From the NCBI GenBank assembly GCA_028673005.1, contig CM054116.1:24095840-24159839 (forward strand): a stretch of DNA of 64,000 bases, written 5' to 3'. Shown here piece after piece: positions 11,761 through 26,800 of the stretch. The notes under the pieces were generated by a model. The model had not been told where the DNA came from and ran no database searches. It worked only from the letters and a program-made list of their open reading frames with translations. The position numbers and the translations under genes were made by a program. Source of the DNA: Tanypteryx hageni (Eukaryota; Arthropoda; Insecta; Odonata; Petaluridae). The first letter of the stretch is position 1. Each line of letters opens with the position of its first letter.

Positions 11761-12566
11761 AATGTCCCCCAAAATTAGCCTGCATCTAATACACCAAAGG
11801 TAAAATTATTACTGTTCTCAATACTGACACTAACAACACACACTCATCCCCAAAATGGAATAATAGGCAGCCATTCATTGCAAAAGCATTAAAATATATG
11901 TTATTAATAATTAATAGTGAAAAATTTGTTAATATATACAGTAATACCTTATGCAATGTGAATTCCAATGACATTTTCATTATTGCGCTTTATTACGTCT
12001 GCTCACAGTAATTACAATTTCAGTATGTTTCTCATGTTAGTCATGTTTTAGTTCCTAATGGGCCCGTCGAATAGAACGATTATTGCCATGGAACATTATA
12101 ATTGAGGTGGATGTGATAAAAATTTTGTAAATACCTAGGATAAATACCATTACGTTTATTGAGATCTCAATGGCAACAGAAGTGAAAAGATAAATACGCC
12201 TATGCTATTAGTTATAAGCTTCAGGTGGTTCAATATACAAAAACACATGGAGATCGAGCAGCAGGACATCGTTTCAGTCCACCTTCTACAGAAAAAATGA
12301 GCCGTGAATGGAGAAAACAGGAGGAAAGACTGAAGGTGATGGGATAAGAGAAACATAGTCTTCATAAGGTTGGTTTTATATGACCCCAACTAGAGGAGGA
12401 AGTGATGAATAGTAGAACAGAGGAAGTTAGGTATAGCTGTATCGTTCGAAATCGTAATGTAGAAGAAAAGGACTAGTTGAGCATATGTATCGTTATTATG
12501 TATGCATTCCATTTATTATTTATTCCAGTAAATTAAAATTAAACCTTGAACTTAAGTTTAAGTAAG

Positions 12567-14508
12567 TACCATATTAACCTGAAAGGAAGACGACTTTGGA
12601 TTTAAGATGACCACAACAGAAAAAACCTTTGTAATGCCAATTTTTGAAATAACATATGGTGGTAACTTTGTGCCATCTACCAACCCTGCCAGCATTAATG
12701 TGCATTTATTCATTCCCCAAAGTTTTTATAATGATATTTTTGTGCCTTTTTTGTTAACTATGTAATTGGATGGCATATCGAAATAAATAGGTGTCTTGCC
12801 TGCAGTGCCCGAATGGCTCAGAAGGTACCGTATTGACCCGAACATAGTGCGATGTTTTTTCCTCAATATGTACCTTTGAAAGTCGCATTCGCACTATATT
12901 CGAGTACTTGTTGCATTCGAACTATATTCGAATACTTGTATCTTTAAAAAATAACTGTGTTATGACATGTGTTTCAGCGCATATGTTTATAATTGCTACA
13001 TTGTAAGTGAATTGGACGTTCATGTCACGATGCTACATTGTACAAATATGCTCGGTAGGGGTCTGAGGAGACTTGAAAATAGATCAAGGTCAAATTGCAG
13101 CAACCACAGCACCGGCATAACTTCACGCAGGGTCGCAACACTCAACGTTAGAAAACGAGGACCGTCTAAACGTAGCGTCACATTACCCCCCTTTAGTACA
13201 TAATTCATGAGTTTACAGGTAATTTAAATTTGTAAAATAGAGAAAATTAAATGTTTTTTCATCTTTTTCTAAAATTCCTTTCAAAATACTTGGGGTCGCA
13301 CTATATTCGGGCTAATACGGTAATCGTGATTTTTTCACAACGCAATTACATGCTTCTGGAAAGCAATAAGTTTGTTCGTGTAATCAGAAGGTAAACGTTG
13401 TCCAAGAAAAGTTCTTCGTCGCTGGCAAAAACTATTACGAGACAGCATCTGTACGCACCATAGGATTGTTTCATTATTTTTAATTCAAATTGTATTTGTT
13501 TTTAGGAACAGGTTTAATATTCTACTGAATTTTTGTTGTATTAGTTGTTTTTTATGAAATCAATTTTTCCATCCAAATTTATTACAATAAGTGAGCCAAA
13601 AAAAAGATGAAATAATATAACCAAACCAAACCCAATCCTATTAGTATTATAAATTTGCAAACAACAAAACATTCTGAGTAGTATAGGCTGTTCTATATCT
13701 ATCATTAATGAGACTCAAGTGAATGGTTATCAGCTGAAATTTGGAAACAGATTTCATATCAAGTCTTAGTCCAAATTAGTTTGCATTGGATTTTCCCAGG
13801 TTTTTTTAGTTTTGGTTCGCAGATTTTAATAAATTTTGATTGAAAAATAAATTTCTTTTGTAAACAACAAAATTATAACAGAAACTATTAGTACAACGCG
13901 AATTAATAATCTCCATCAATCATTCTCAATTAGATGAAACCAGCTACAATGCAAATCACCTTGATGAAAAAAGTTTTTCACGTAAAAATGCGTAAAATTT
14001 TCACATTAAAAACTGATTTGTGGACTCTTATTCGAAAATCGACAGCAGGAAAATGAAATTACGTTATTATTTAGTCCAAGTCCTGAGTTTATACGACGAT
14101 TATAAGTAGTTTTAAAATGGTAATGGAAAAAGGCTTGCATGCTACGTTTGATCTACTCGGCAACAGAATTGGTCCATGGTGGAATAACTCTTTCATTAAT
14201 AAGTTTGTAATATGACACACGTAAAATGCTGGCAGTTTTAGTGTAGCCATTTTCAATGCCATATGTAACGACATTCCTCTTCCATCATTACCTACGAGGT
14301 GGAAAGTCGCTCGTTTGCACATCATGAAATTCAAGAATATGAATAAATGTATTGTGTAAATAAACAAAATGAAATGAATGTATAAATAAATGCATTTTCA
14401 TGGAAAGAATCGAGGTGTTCCATGTGGTGTTTAAAACTTTGTACTCGACCCTAATTTTTTTGTCACTTTTTGGAAAAAACCTCATATTCCTTTCCGATTA
14501 ATATGGTA
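12567..14508. mobile_element. TIR element with TACCATATTAA ends, host of a nested element
   Basis: The left end TACCATATTAACCTGAAAGG (12567) matches the complement of the right end (TACCATATTAATCGGAAAGG, ending 14508). It is 1942 bp long including the nested element 12826-13322. No transposase is seen; interior sequence is AT-rich and non-coding. Confidence 0.68.
12826..13322. mobile_element. Nested MITE with TACCGTATT ends
   Basis: The left end TACCGTATTGACCCGAACAT continues with AGTGCGA; the complement of the right end reads TACCGTATTAGCCCGAATAT and AGTGCGA. The TIR is about 27 bp in a 497-bp element. Extra copies of the CGCACTATATTCG motif occur near 12890 and 13300. It lies inside the 12567-14508 element, so it inserted later. 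Confidence 0.78.
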
Positions 14509-14860
14509 CTATTGTGAAAATATAATTGGAGCCTACGGTGTAAAGTATGGAATTAAAAAATAAACTCCTGAACCGTAAAATTATCCCGAGAAACAATCAC
14601 TCGTCGATAAGAAGGAAATTTAAAAATTTGTTAAAATTAAAATAATTTAAAATTACGTACAGGTTTGAAGGATGAACATCTGCCGGGACCTGTTTGTCTA
14701 AAACTGGTTAAAGGAGAGGAGAGGAAAAGGAACAGACACACATACACACACCTGCACAATCACTTTGGAACTCGGAAGATGCTAAATACACATTTCGAGA
14801 GCTACACTCTCATATTCGGTAGCTGAGATAGTATGACTGATTTCCATGTTATCTGGGGTA

Positions 14861-17800
14861 TTTAAACTTTCTTGGTAGGAGTGGTGGGAGGGAAGGGAGT
14901 TGGGGGAATTCTTAACGGTCAGTGTGTAAAGGGGTGAGTGAGGGATAGGTCAGCTGTCGTTATTCATAACCTTCTCTACGTATTTATTTATGAAAAGACG
15001 TTCCTAAGGATCTAGTTTCCAGTCCGCTTGTGTGGATTTTAAAAGGGTCATGTTTTCAGTTTTAATCGGGTGATTATATTCCTTTATATGTAAACGCTAG
15101 ACCTGTTAAACCTATTATGTTTATAACGCGCAAGATGTTCCTTAAACCTAGTTTCCAGCTTCTGTCTAGTTTGTCCTATATAGACTTTATTTAAACTTTC
15201 TTGGTAGGTGTGGAGGGAGGGAAGGGGGTTGGGGGAATTCTTAACGGTCAGTGTGTAAAGGGGTGAGTGAGTGATAGGTCAGCTGTCGTTATTCATAACC
15301 TTCTCTACGTATTTATTTATGAAAAGACGTTCCTAAGCATCTAGTTTCCAGTCCGCTTGTGTGGATTTTAAAAGGGTCATGTTTTCAGTTTTAATCGGGT
15401 GATTATATTCCTTTATATGTAAACGCTAGACCTGTTAAACCTATTATGTTTATAACGCGCAAGATGTTCCTTAAACCTAGTTTCCAGCTTCTGTCTAGTT
15501 TGTCCTATATAGACTTTATTTAAACTTTCTTGGTAGGTGTGGAGGGAGGGAAGGGGGTTGGGGGAATTCTTAACGGTCAGTGTATAAATGGGTGAGTGAG
15601 GGATAGGTCAGCTGTCGTTATTCATAACCTTCTCTACGTATTTATTTATGAAAAGACGTTCCTAAGCATCTAGTTTCCAGTCCGCTTGTGTGGATTTTAA
15701 AGGTCATGTTTTCAGTTTTAATCGGGTGATTATATTCCTTTATATGTAAACGCTAGACCTGTTAAACCTATTATGTTTATAACGCGCAAGATGTTCCTTA
15801 AACGTAGTTTCCAGCTTCTGTCTAGTTTGTCCTATATAGACTTTATTTAAACTTTCTTGGTAGGTGTGGAGGGAGGGAAGAGGGTTGGGGGAATTCTTAA
15901 CGGTCAGTGTATAAAGGGGTGAGTGAGGGATAGGTCAGCTGTCGTTATTCATAACCTTCTCTACATATTTATTTATGAAAAGACGTTCCTAAGCATCTAG
16001 TTTCCAGTCCGCTTGTGTGGATTTTAAAAGGGTCATGTTTTCAGTTTTAATCGGGTGATTATATTCCTTTATATGTAAACGCTAGACCTGTTAAACCTAT
16101 TATGTTTATAACGCACAAGATGTTCCTTAAACGTAGTTTCCAGCTTCTGTCTAGTTTGTCCTATATAGACTTTATTTAAACTTTCTTGGTAAGTGTGGAG
16201 GGAGGGAAGGGGGTTGGAGGAATTCTTAACGGTCAGTGTATAAAGGGGTGAGTGAGGGATAGGTCAGCTGTCGTTATTCATAACCTTCTCTACGTATTTA
16301 TTTATGAAAAGACGTTCCTAAGCATCTAGTTTCCAGTCCGCTTGTGTGGATTTTAAAAGGGTCATGTTTTCAGTTTTAATCGGGTGATTATATTCCTTTA
16401 TATGTAAACGCTAGACCTGTTAAACCTATTATGTTTATAACGCGCAAGATGTTCCTTAAACGTAGTTTCCAGCTTCTGTCTAGTTTGTCCTATATAGACT
16501 TTATTTAAACTTTCTTGGTAGGTGTGGAGGGAGGGAAGGGGGTTGGGGGAATTCTTAACGGTCAGTGTATAAAGGGGTGAGTGAGGGATAGGTCAGCTGT
16601 CGTTATTCATAACATTCTCTACATATTTATTTATGAAAAGACGTTCCTAAGCATCTAGTTTCCAGTCCGCTTGTGTGGATTTTAAAAGGGTCATGTTTTC
16701 AGTTTTAATCGGGTGATTATATTCCTTTATATGTAAACGCTAGACCTGTTAAACCTATTATGTTTATAACGCGCAAGATGTTCCTTAAACGTAGTTTCCA
16801 GCTTCTGTCTAGTTTGTCCTATATAGACTTTATTTAAACTTTCTTGGTAGGTGTGGAGGGAGGGAAGGGGGTTGGGGGAATTCTTAACGGTCAGTGTATA
16901 AAGGGGTGAGTGAGGGATAGGTCAGCTGTCGTTATTCATAACATTCTCTACATATTTATTTATGAAAAGACGTTCCTAAGCATCTAGTTTCCAGTCCGCT
17001 TGTGTGGATTTTAAAAGGGTCATGTTTTCAGTTTTAATCGGGTGATTATATTCCTTTATATGTAAACGCTAGACCTGTTAAACCTATTATGTTTATAACG
17101 CGCAAGATGTTCCTTAAACGTAGTTTCCAGCTTCTGTCTAGTTTGTCCTATATAGACTTTATTTAAACTTTCTTGGTAGGTGTGGAGGGAGGGAAGGGGG
17201 TTGGGGGAATTCTTAACGGTCAGTGTATAAAGGGGTGAGAGAGGGATAGGTCAGCTGTCGTTATTCATAACCTTCTCTACGTATTTATTTATGAAAAGAC
17301 GTTCCTAAGCATCTAGTTTCCAGTCCGCTTGTGTGGATTTTAAAAGGGTCATGTTTTCAGTTTTAATCGGGTGATTATATTCCTTTATATGTAAACGCTA
17401 GACCTGTTAAACCTATTATGTTTATAACTCGCAAGATGTTCCTTAAACCTAGTTTCCAGCTTCTGTCTAGTTTGTCCTATATAGACTTTATTTAAACTTT
17501 CTTGGTAGGTGTGGAGGGAGGGAAGGGGGTTGGGGGAATTCTTAACGGTCAGTGTATAAATGGGTGAGTGAGGGATAGGTCAGCTGTCGTTATTCATAAC
17601 CTTCTCTACGTATTTATTTATGAAAAGACGTTCCTAAGCATCTAGTTTCCAGTCCGCTTGTGTGGATTTTAAAGGTCATGTTTTCAGTTTTAATCGGGTG
17701 ATTATATTCCTTTATATGTAAACGCTAGACCTGTTAAACCTATTATGTTTATAACGCGCAAGATGTTCCTTAAACGTAGTTTCCAGCTTCTGTCTAGTTT

Positions 17801-20800
17801 GTCCTATATAGACTTTATTTAAACTTTCTTGGTAGGTGTGGAGGGAGGGAAGAGGGTTGGGGGAATTCTTAACGGTCAGTGTATAAAGGGGTGAGTGAGG
17901 GATAGGTCAGCTGTCGTTATTCATAACCTTCTCTACATATTTATTTATGAAAAGACGTTCCTAAGCATCTAGTTTCCAGTCCGCTTGTGTGGATTTTAAA
18001 AGGGTCATGTTTTCAGTTTTAATCGGGTGATTATATTCCTTTATATGTAAACGCTAGACCTGTTAAACCTATTATGTTTATAACGCACAAGATGTTCCTT
18101 AAACGTAGTTTCCAGCTTCTGTCTAGTTTGTCCTATATAGACTTTATTTAAACTTTCTTGGTAAGTGTGGAGGGAGGGAAGGGGGTTGGAGGAATTCTTA
18201 ACGGTCAGTGTATAAAGGGGTGAGTGAGGGATAGGTCAGCTGTCGTTATTCATAACCTTCTCTACGTATTTATTTATGAAAAGACGTTCCTAAGCATCTA
18301 GTTTCCAGTCCGCTTGTGTGGATTTTAAAAGGGTCATGTTTTCAGTTTTAATCGGGTGATTATATTCCTTTATATGTAAACGCTAGACCTGTTAAACCTA
18401 TTATGTTTATAACGCGCAAGATGTTCCTTAAACGTAGTTTCCAGCTTCTGTCTAGTTTGTCCTATATAGACTTTATTTAAACTTTCTTGGTAGGTGTGGA
18501 GGGAGGGAAGGGGGTTGGGGGAATTCTTAACGGTCAGTGTATAAAGGGGTGAGTGAGGGATAGGTCAGCTGTCGTTATTCATAACATTCTCTACATATTT
18601 ATTTATGAAAAGACGTTCCTAAGCATCTAGTTTCCAGTCCGCTTGTGTGGATTTTAAAAGGGTCATGTTTTCAGTTTTAATCGGGTGATTATATTCCTTT
18701 ATATGTAAACGCTAGACCTGTTAAACCTATTATGTTTATAACGCGCAAGATGTTCCTTAAACGTAGTTTCCAGCTTCTGTCTAGTTTGTCCTATATAGAC
18801 TTTATTTAAACTTTCTTGGTAGGTGTGGAGGGAGGGAAGGGGGTTGGGGGAATTCTTAACGGTCAGTGTATAAAGGGGTGAGTGAGGGATAGGTCAGCTG
18901 TCGTTATTCATAACATTCTCTACATATTTATTTATGAAAAGACGTTCCTAAGCATCTAGTTTCCAGTCCGCTTGTGTGGATTTTAAAAGGGTCATGTTTT
19001 CAGTTTTAATCGGGTGATTATATTCCTTTATATGTAAACGCTAGACCTGTTAAACCTATTATGTTTATAACGCGCAAGATGTTCCTTAAACGTAGTTTCC
19101 AGCTTCTGTCTAGTTTGTCCTATATAGACTTTATTTAAACTTTCTTGGTAGGTGTGGAGGGAGGGAAGGGGGTTGGGGGAATTCTTAACGGTCAGTGTAT
19201 AAAGGGGTGAGTGAGGGATAGGTCAGCTGTCGTTATTCATAACCTTCTCTACGTATTTATTTATGAAAAGACGTTCCTAAGCATCTAGTTTCCAGTCCGC
19301 TTGTGTGGATTTTAAAAGGGTCATGTTTTCAGTTTTAATCGGGTGATTATATTCCTTTATATGTAAACGCTAGACCTGTTAAACCTATTATGTTTATAAC
19401 TCGCAAGATGTTCCTTAAACCTAGTTTCCAGCTTCTGTCTAGTTTGTCCTATATAGACTTTATTTAAACTTTCTTGGTAGGTGTGGAGGGAGGGAAGGGG
19501 GTTGGGGGAATTCTTAACGGTCAGTGTATAAAGGGGTGAGTGAGGGATAGGTCAGCTGTCGTTATTCATAACCTTCTCTACGTATTTATTTATGAAAAGA
19601 CGTTCCTAAGCATCTAGTTTCCAGTCCGCTTGTGTGGATTTTAAAAGGGTCATGTTTTCAGTTTTAATCGGGTGATTATATTCCTTTATATGTAAACGCT
19701 AGACCTGTTAAACCTATTATGTTTATAACGCACAAGATGTTCCTTAAACGTAGTTTCCAGCTTCTGTCTAGTTTGTCCTATATAGACTTTATTTAAACTT
19801 TCTTGGTAGGTGTGGAGGGAGGGAAGGGGGTTGGGGGAATTCTTAACGGTCAGTGTATAAAGGGGTGAGTGAGGGATAGGTCAGCTGTCGTTATTCATAA
19901 CCTTCTCTACGTATTTATTTATGAAAAGACGTTCCTAAGCATCTAGTTTCCAGTCCGCTTGTGTGGATTTTAAAAGGGTCATGTTTTCAGTTTTAATCGG
20001 GTGATTATATTCCTTTATATGTAAACGCTAGACCTGTTAAACCTATTATGTTTATAACGCGCAAGATGTTCCTTAAACGTAGTTTCCAGCTTCTGTCTAG
20101 TTTGTCCTATATAGATTTTATTTAAACTTTCTTGGTAGGTGTGGAGGGAGGGAAGGGGGTTGGAGGAATTCTTAACGGTCAGTGTATAAAGGGGTGAGTG
20201 AGGGATAGGTCAGCTGTCGTTATTCATAACCTTCTCTACGTATTTATTTATGAAAAGACGTTCCTAAGCATCTAGTTTCCAGTCCGCTTGTGTGGATTTT
20301 AAAAGGGTCATGTTTTCAGTTTTAATCGGGTGATTATATTCCTTTATATGTAAACGCTAGACCTGTTAAACCTATTATGTTTATAACGCGCAAGATGTTC
20401 CTTAAACGTAGTTTCCAGCTTCTGTCTAGTTTGTCCTATATAGACTTTATTTAAACTTTCTTGGTAGGTGTGGAGGGAGGGAAGGGGGTTGGGGGAATTC
20501 TTAACGGTCAGTGTATAAAGGGGTGAGTGAGGGATAGGTCAGCTGTCGTTATTCATAACCTTCTCTACGTATTTATTTATGAAAAGACGTTCCTAAGCAT
20601 CTAGTTTCCAGTCCGCTTGTGTGGATTTTAAAAGGGTCATGTTTTCAGTTTTAATCGGGTGATTATATTCCTTTATATGTAAACGCTAGACCTGTTAAAC
20701 CTATTATGTTTATAACTCGCAAGATGTTCCTTAAACCTAGTTTCCAGCTTCTGTCTAGTTTGTCCTATATAGACTTTATTTAAACTTTCTTGGTAGGTGT

Positions 20801-23800
20801 GGAGGGAGGGAAGGGGGTTGGGGGAATTCTTAACGGTCAGTGTATAAAGGGGTGAGTGAGGGATAGGTCAGCTGTCGTTATTCATAACCTTCTCTACGTA
20901 TTTATTTATGAAAAGACGTTCCTAAGCATCTAGTTTCCAGTCCGCTTGTGTGGATTTTAAAAGGGTCATGTTTTCAGTTTTAATCGGGTGATTATATTCC
21001 TTTATATGTAAACGCTAGACCTGTTAACCTATTATGTTTATAACTCGCAAGATGTTCCTTAAACCTAGTTTCCAGCTTCTGTCTAGTTTGTCCTATATAG
21101 ACTTTATTTAAACTTTCTTGGTAGGTGTGGAGGGAGGGAAGGGGGTTGGGGGAATTCTTAACGGTCAGTGTATAAAGGGGTGAGTGAGGGATAGGTCAGC
21201 TGTCGTTATTCATAACCTTCTCTACGTATTTATTTATGAAAAGACGTTCCTAAGCATCTAGTTTCCAGTCCGCTTGTGTGGATTTTAAAAGGGTCATGTT
21301 TTCAGTTTTAATCGGGTGATTATATTCCTTTATATGTAAACGCTAGACCTGTTAAACCTATTATGTTTATAACTCGCAAGATGTTCCTTAAACCTAGTTT
21401 CCAGCTTCTGTCTAGTTTGTCCTATATAGACTTTATTTAAACTTTCTTGGTAGGTGTGGAGGGAGGGAAGGGGGTTGGGGGAATTCTTAACGGTCAGTGT
21501 ATAAAGGGGTGAGTGAGGGATAGGTCAGCTGTCGTTATTCATAACCTTCTCTACGTATTTATTTATGAAAAGACGTTCCTAAGCATCTAGTTTCCAGTCC
21601 GCTTGTGTGGATTTTAAAAGGGTCATGTTTTCAGTTTTAATCGGGTGATTATATTCCTTTATATGTAAACGCTAGACCTGTTAAACCTATTATGTTTATA
21701 ACTCGCAAGATGTTCCTTAAACCTAGTTTCCAGCTTCTGTCTAGTTTGTCCTATATAGACTTTATTTAAACTTTCTTGGTAGGTGTGGAGGGAGGGAAGG
21801 GGGTTGGGGGAATTCTTAACGGTCAGTGTATAAAGGGGTGAGTGAGGGATAGGTCAGCTGTCGTTATTCATAACCTTCTCTACGTATTTATTTATGAAAA
21901 GACGTTCCTAAGCATCTAGTTTCCAGTCCGCTTGTGTGGATTTTAAAAGGGTCATGTTTTCAGTTTTAATCGGGTGATTATATTCCTTTATATGTAAACG
22001 CTAGACCTGTTAAACCTATTATGTTTATAACTCGCAAGATGTTCCTTAAACCTAGTTTCCAGCTTCTGTCTAGTTTGTCCTATATAGACTTTATTTAAAC
22101 TTTCTTGGTAGGTGTGGAGGGAGGGAAGGGGGTTGGGGGAATTCTTAACGGTCAGTGTATAAAGGGGTGAGTGAGGGATAGGTCAGCTGTCGTTATTCAT
22201 AACCTTCTCTACGTATTTATTTATGAAAAGACGTTCCTAAGCATCTAGTTTCCAGTCCGCTTGTGTGGATTTTAAAAGGGTCATGTTTTCAGTTTTAATC
22301 GGGTGATTATATTCCTTTATATGTAAACGCTAGACCTGTTAAACCTATTATGTTTATAACTCGCAAGATGTTCCTTAAACCTAGTTTCCAGCTTCTGTCT
22401 AGTTTGTCCTATATAGACTTTATTTAAACTTTCTTGGTAGGTGTGGAGGGAGGGAAGGGGGTTGGGGGAATTCTTAACGGTCAGTGTATAAAGGGGTGAG
22501 TGAGGGATAGGTCAGCTGTCGTTATTCATAACCTTCTCTACGTATTTATTTATGAAAAGACGTTCCTAAGCATCTAGTTTCCAGTCCGCTTGTGTGGATT
22601 TTAAAAGGGTCATGTTTTCAGTTTTAATCGGGTGATTATATTCCTTTATATGTAAACGCTAGACCTGTTAAACCTATTATGTTTATAACGCGCAAGATGT
22701 TCCTTAAACGTAGTTTCCAGCTTCTGTCTAGTTTGTCCTATATAGACTTTATTTAAACTTTCTTGGTAGGTGTGGAGGGAGGGAAGGGGGTTGGGGGAAT
22801 TCTTAACGGTCAGTGTATAAAGGGGTGAGTGAGGGATAGGTCAGCTGTCGTTATTCATAACATTCTCTACATATTTATTTATGAAAAGACGTTCCTAAGC
22901 ATCTAGTTTCCAGTCCGCTTGTGTGGATTTTAAAAGGGTCATGTTTTCAGTTTTAATCGGGTGATTATATTCCTTTATATGTAAACGCTAGACCTGTTAA
23001 ACCTATTATGTTTATAACGCGCAAGATGTTCCTTAAACGTAGTTTCCAGCTTCTGTCTAGTTTGTCCTATATAGACTTTATTTAAACTTTCTTGGTAGGT
23101 GTGGAGGGAGGGAAGGGGGTTGGGGGAATTCTTAACGGTCAGTGTATAAAGGGGTGAGTGAGGGATAGGTCAGCTGTCGTTATTCATAACCTTCTCTACG
23201 TATTTATTTATGAAAAGACGTTCCTAAGCATCTAGTTTCCAGTCCGCTTGTGTGGATTTTAAAAGGGTCATGTTTTCAGTTTTAATCGGGTGATTATATT
23301 CCTTTATATGTAAACGCTAGACCTGTTAAACCTATTATGTTTATAACTCGCAAGATGTTCCTTAAACCTAGTTTCCAGCTTCTGTCTAGTTTGTCCTATA
23401 TAGACTTTATTTAAACTTTCTTGGTAGGTGTGGAGGGAGGGAAGGGGGTTGGGGGAATTCTTAACGGTCAGTGTATAAAGGGGTGAGTGAGGGATAGGTC
23501 AGCTGTCGTTATTCATAACCTTCTCTACGTATTTATTTATGAAAAGACGTTCCTAAGCATCTAGTTTCCAGTCCGCTTGTGTGGATTTTAAAAGGGTCAT
23601 GTTTTCAGTTTTAATCGGGTGATTATATTCCTTTATATGTAAACGCTAGACCTGTTAAACCTATTATGTTTATAACTCGCAAGATGTTCCTTAAACCTAG
23701 TTTCCAGCTTCTGTCTAGTTTGTCCTATATAGACTTTATTTAAACTTTCTTGGTAGGTGTGGAGGGAGGGAAGGGGGTTGGGGGAATTCTTAACGGTCAG

Positions 23801-26800
23801 TGTATAAAGGGGTGAGTGAGGGATAGGTCAGCTGTCGTTATTCATAACCTTCTCTACGTATTTATTTATGAAAAGACGTTCCTAAGCATCTAGTTTCCAG
23901 TCCGCTTGTGTGGATTTTAAAAGGGTCATGTTTTCAGTTTTAATCGGGTGATTATATTCCTTTATATGTAAACGCTAGACCTGTTAAACCTATTATGTTT
24001 ATAACGCGCAAGATGTTCCTTAAACGTAGTTTCCAGCTTCTGTCTAGTTTGTCCTATATAGACTTTATTTAAACTTTCTTGGTAGGTGTGGAGGGAGGGA
24101 AGGGGGTTGGGGGAATTCTTAACGGTCAGTGTATAAAGGGGTGAGTGAGGGATAGGTCAGCTGTCGTTATTCATAACATTCTCTACATATTTATTTATGA
24201 AAAGACGTTCCTAAGCATCTAGTTTCCAGTCCGCTTGTGTGGCTTTTAAAAGGGTCATGTTTTCAGTTTTAATCGGGTGATTATATTCCTTTATATGTAA
24301 ACGCTAGACCTGTTAAACCTATTATGTTTATAACTCGCAAGATGTTCCTTAAACCTAGTTTCCAGCTTCTGTCTAGTTTGTCCTATATAGACTTTATTTA
24401 AACTTTCTTGGTAGGTGTGGAGGGAGGGAAGGGGGTTGGGGGAATTCTTAACGGTCAGTGTATAAAGGGGTGAGTGAGGGATAGGTCAGCTGTCGTTATT
24501 CATAACCTTCTCTACGTATTTATTTATGAAAAGACGTTCCTAAGCATCTAGTTTCCAGTCCGCTTGTGTGGATTTTAAAAGGGTCATGTTTTCAGTTTTA
24601 ATCGGGTGATTATATTCCTTTATATGTAAACGCTAGACCTGTTAAACCTATTATGTTTATAACTCGCAAGATGTTCCTTAAACCTAGTTTCCAGCTTCTG
24701 TCTAGTTTGTCCTATATAGACTTTATTTAAACTTTCTTGGTAGGTGTGGAGGGAGGGAAGGGGGTTGGGGGAATTCTTAACGGTCAGTGTATAAAGGGGT
24801 GAGTGAGGGATAGGTCAGCTGTCGTTATTCATAACCTTCTCTACGTATTTATTTATGAAAAGACGTTCCTAAGCATCTAGTTTCCAGTCCGCTTGTGTGG
24901 ATTTTAAAAGGGTCATGTTTTCAGTTTTAATCGGGTGATTATATTCCTTTATATGTAAACGCTAGACCTGTTAAACCTATTATGTTTATAACGCACAAGA
25001 TGTTCCTTAAACGTAGTTTCCAGCTTCTGTCTAGTTTGTCCTATATAGACTTTATTTAAACTTTCTTGGTAGGTGTGGAGGGAGGGAAGGGGGTTGGGGG
25101 AATTCTTAACGGTCAGTGTATAAAGGGGTGAGTGAGGGATAGGTCAGCTGTCGTTATTCATAACCTTCTCTACGTATTTATTTATGAAAAGACGTTCCTA
25201 AGCATCTAGTTTCCAGTCCGCTTGTGTGGATTTTAAAAGGGTCATGTTTTCAGTTTTAATCGGGTGATTATATTCCTTTATATGTAAACGCTAGACCTGT
25301 TAAACCTATTATGTTTATAACGCGCAAGATGTTCCTTAAACGTAGTTTCCAGCTTCTGTCTAGTTTGTCCTATATAGACTTTATTTAAACTTTCTTGGTA
25401 GGTGTGGAGGGAGGGAAGGGGGTTGGGGGAATTCTTAACGGTCAGTGTATAAAGGGGTGAGTGAGGGATAGGTCAGCTGTCGTTATTCATAACATTCTCT
25501 ACATATTTATTTATGAAAAGACGTTCCTAAGCATCTAGTTTCCAGTCCGCTTGTGTGGATTTTAAAAGGGTCATGTTTTCAGTTTTAATCGGGTGATTAT
25601 ATTCCTTTATATGTAAACGCTAGACCTGTTAAACCTATTATGTTTATAACGCGCAAGATGTTCCTTAAACGTAGTTTCCAGCTTCTGTCTAGTTTGTCCT
25701 ATATAGACTTTATTTAAACTTTCTTGGTAGGTGTGGAGGGAGGGAAGGGGGTTGGGGGAATTCTTAACGGTCAGTGTATAAAGGGGTGAGTGAGGGATAG
25801 GTCAGCTGTCGTTATTCATAACATTCTCTACATATTTATTTATGAAAAGACGTTCCTAAGCATCTAGTTTCCAGTCCGCTTGTGTGGATTTTAAAAGGGT
25901 CATGTTTTCAGTTTTAATCGGGTGATTATATTCCTTTATATGTAAACGCTAGACCTGTTAAACCTATTATGTTTATAACGCGCAAGATGTTCCTTAAACG
26001 TAGTTTCCAGCTTCTGTCTAGTTTGTCCTATATAGACTTTATTTAAACTTTCTTGGTAGGTGTGGAGGGAGGGAAGGGGGTTGGGGGAATTCTTAACGGT
26101 CAGTGTATAAAGGGGTGAGTGAGGGATAGGTCAGCTGTCGTTATTCATAACCTTCTCTACGTATTTATTTATGAAAAGACGTTCCTAAGCATCTAGTTTC
26201 CAGTCCGCTTGTGTGGATTTTAAAAGGGTCATGTTTTCAGTTTTAATCGGGTGATTATATTCCTTTATATGTAAACGCTAGACCTGTTAAACCTATTATG
26301 TTTATAACTCGCAAAATGTTCCTTAAACCTAGTTTCCAGCTTCTGTCTAGTTTGTCCTATATAGACTTTATTTAAACTTTCTTGGTATGTGTGGAGGGAG
26401 GGAAGGGGGTTGGGGGAATTCTTAACGGTCAGTGTATAAAGGGGTGATTGAGGGATAGGTCAGCTGTCGTTATTCATAACCTTCTCTACGTATTTATTTA
26501 TGAAAAGACGTTCCTAAGCATCTAGTTTCCAGTCCGCTTGTGTGGATTTTAAAAGGGTCATGTTTTCAGTTTTAATCGGGTGATTATATTCCTTTATATG
26601 TAAACGCTAGACCTGTTAAACCTATTATGTTTATAACGCACAAGATGTTCCTTAAACGTAGTTTCCAGCTTCTGTCTAGTTTGTCCTATATAGACTTTAT
26701 TTAAACTTTCTTGGTAGGTGTGGAGGGAGGGAAGGGGGTTGGGGGAATTCTTAACGGTCAGTGTATAAAGGGGTGAGTTAGGGATAGGTCAGCTGTCGTT

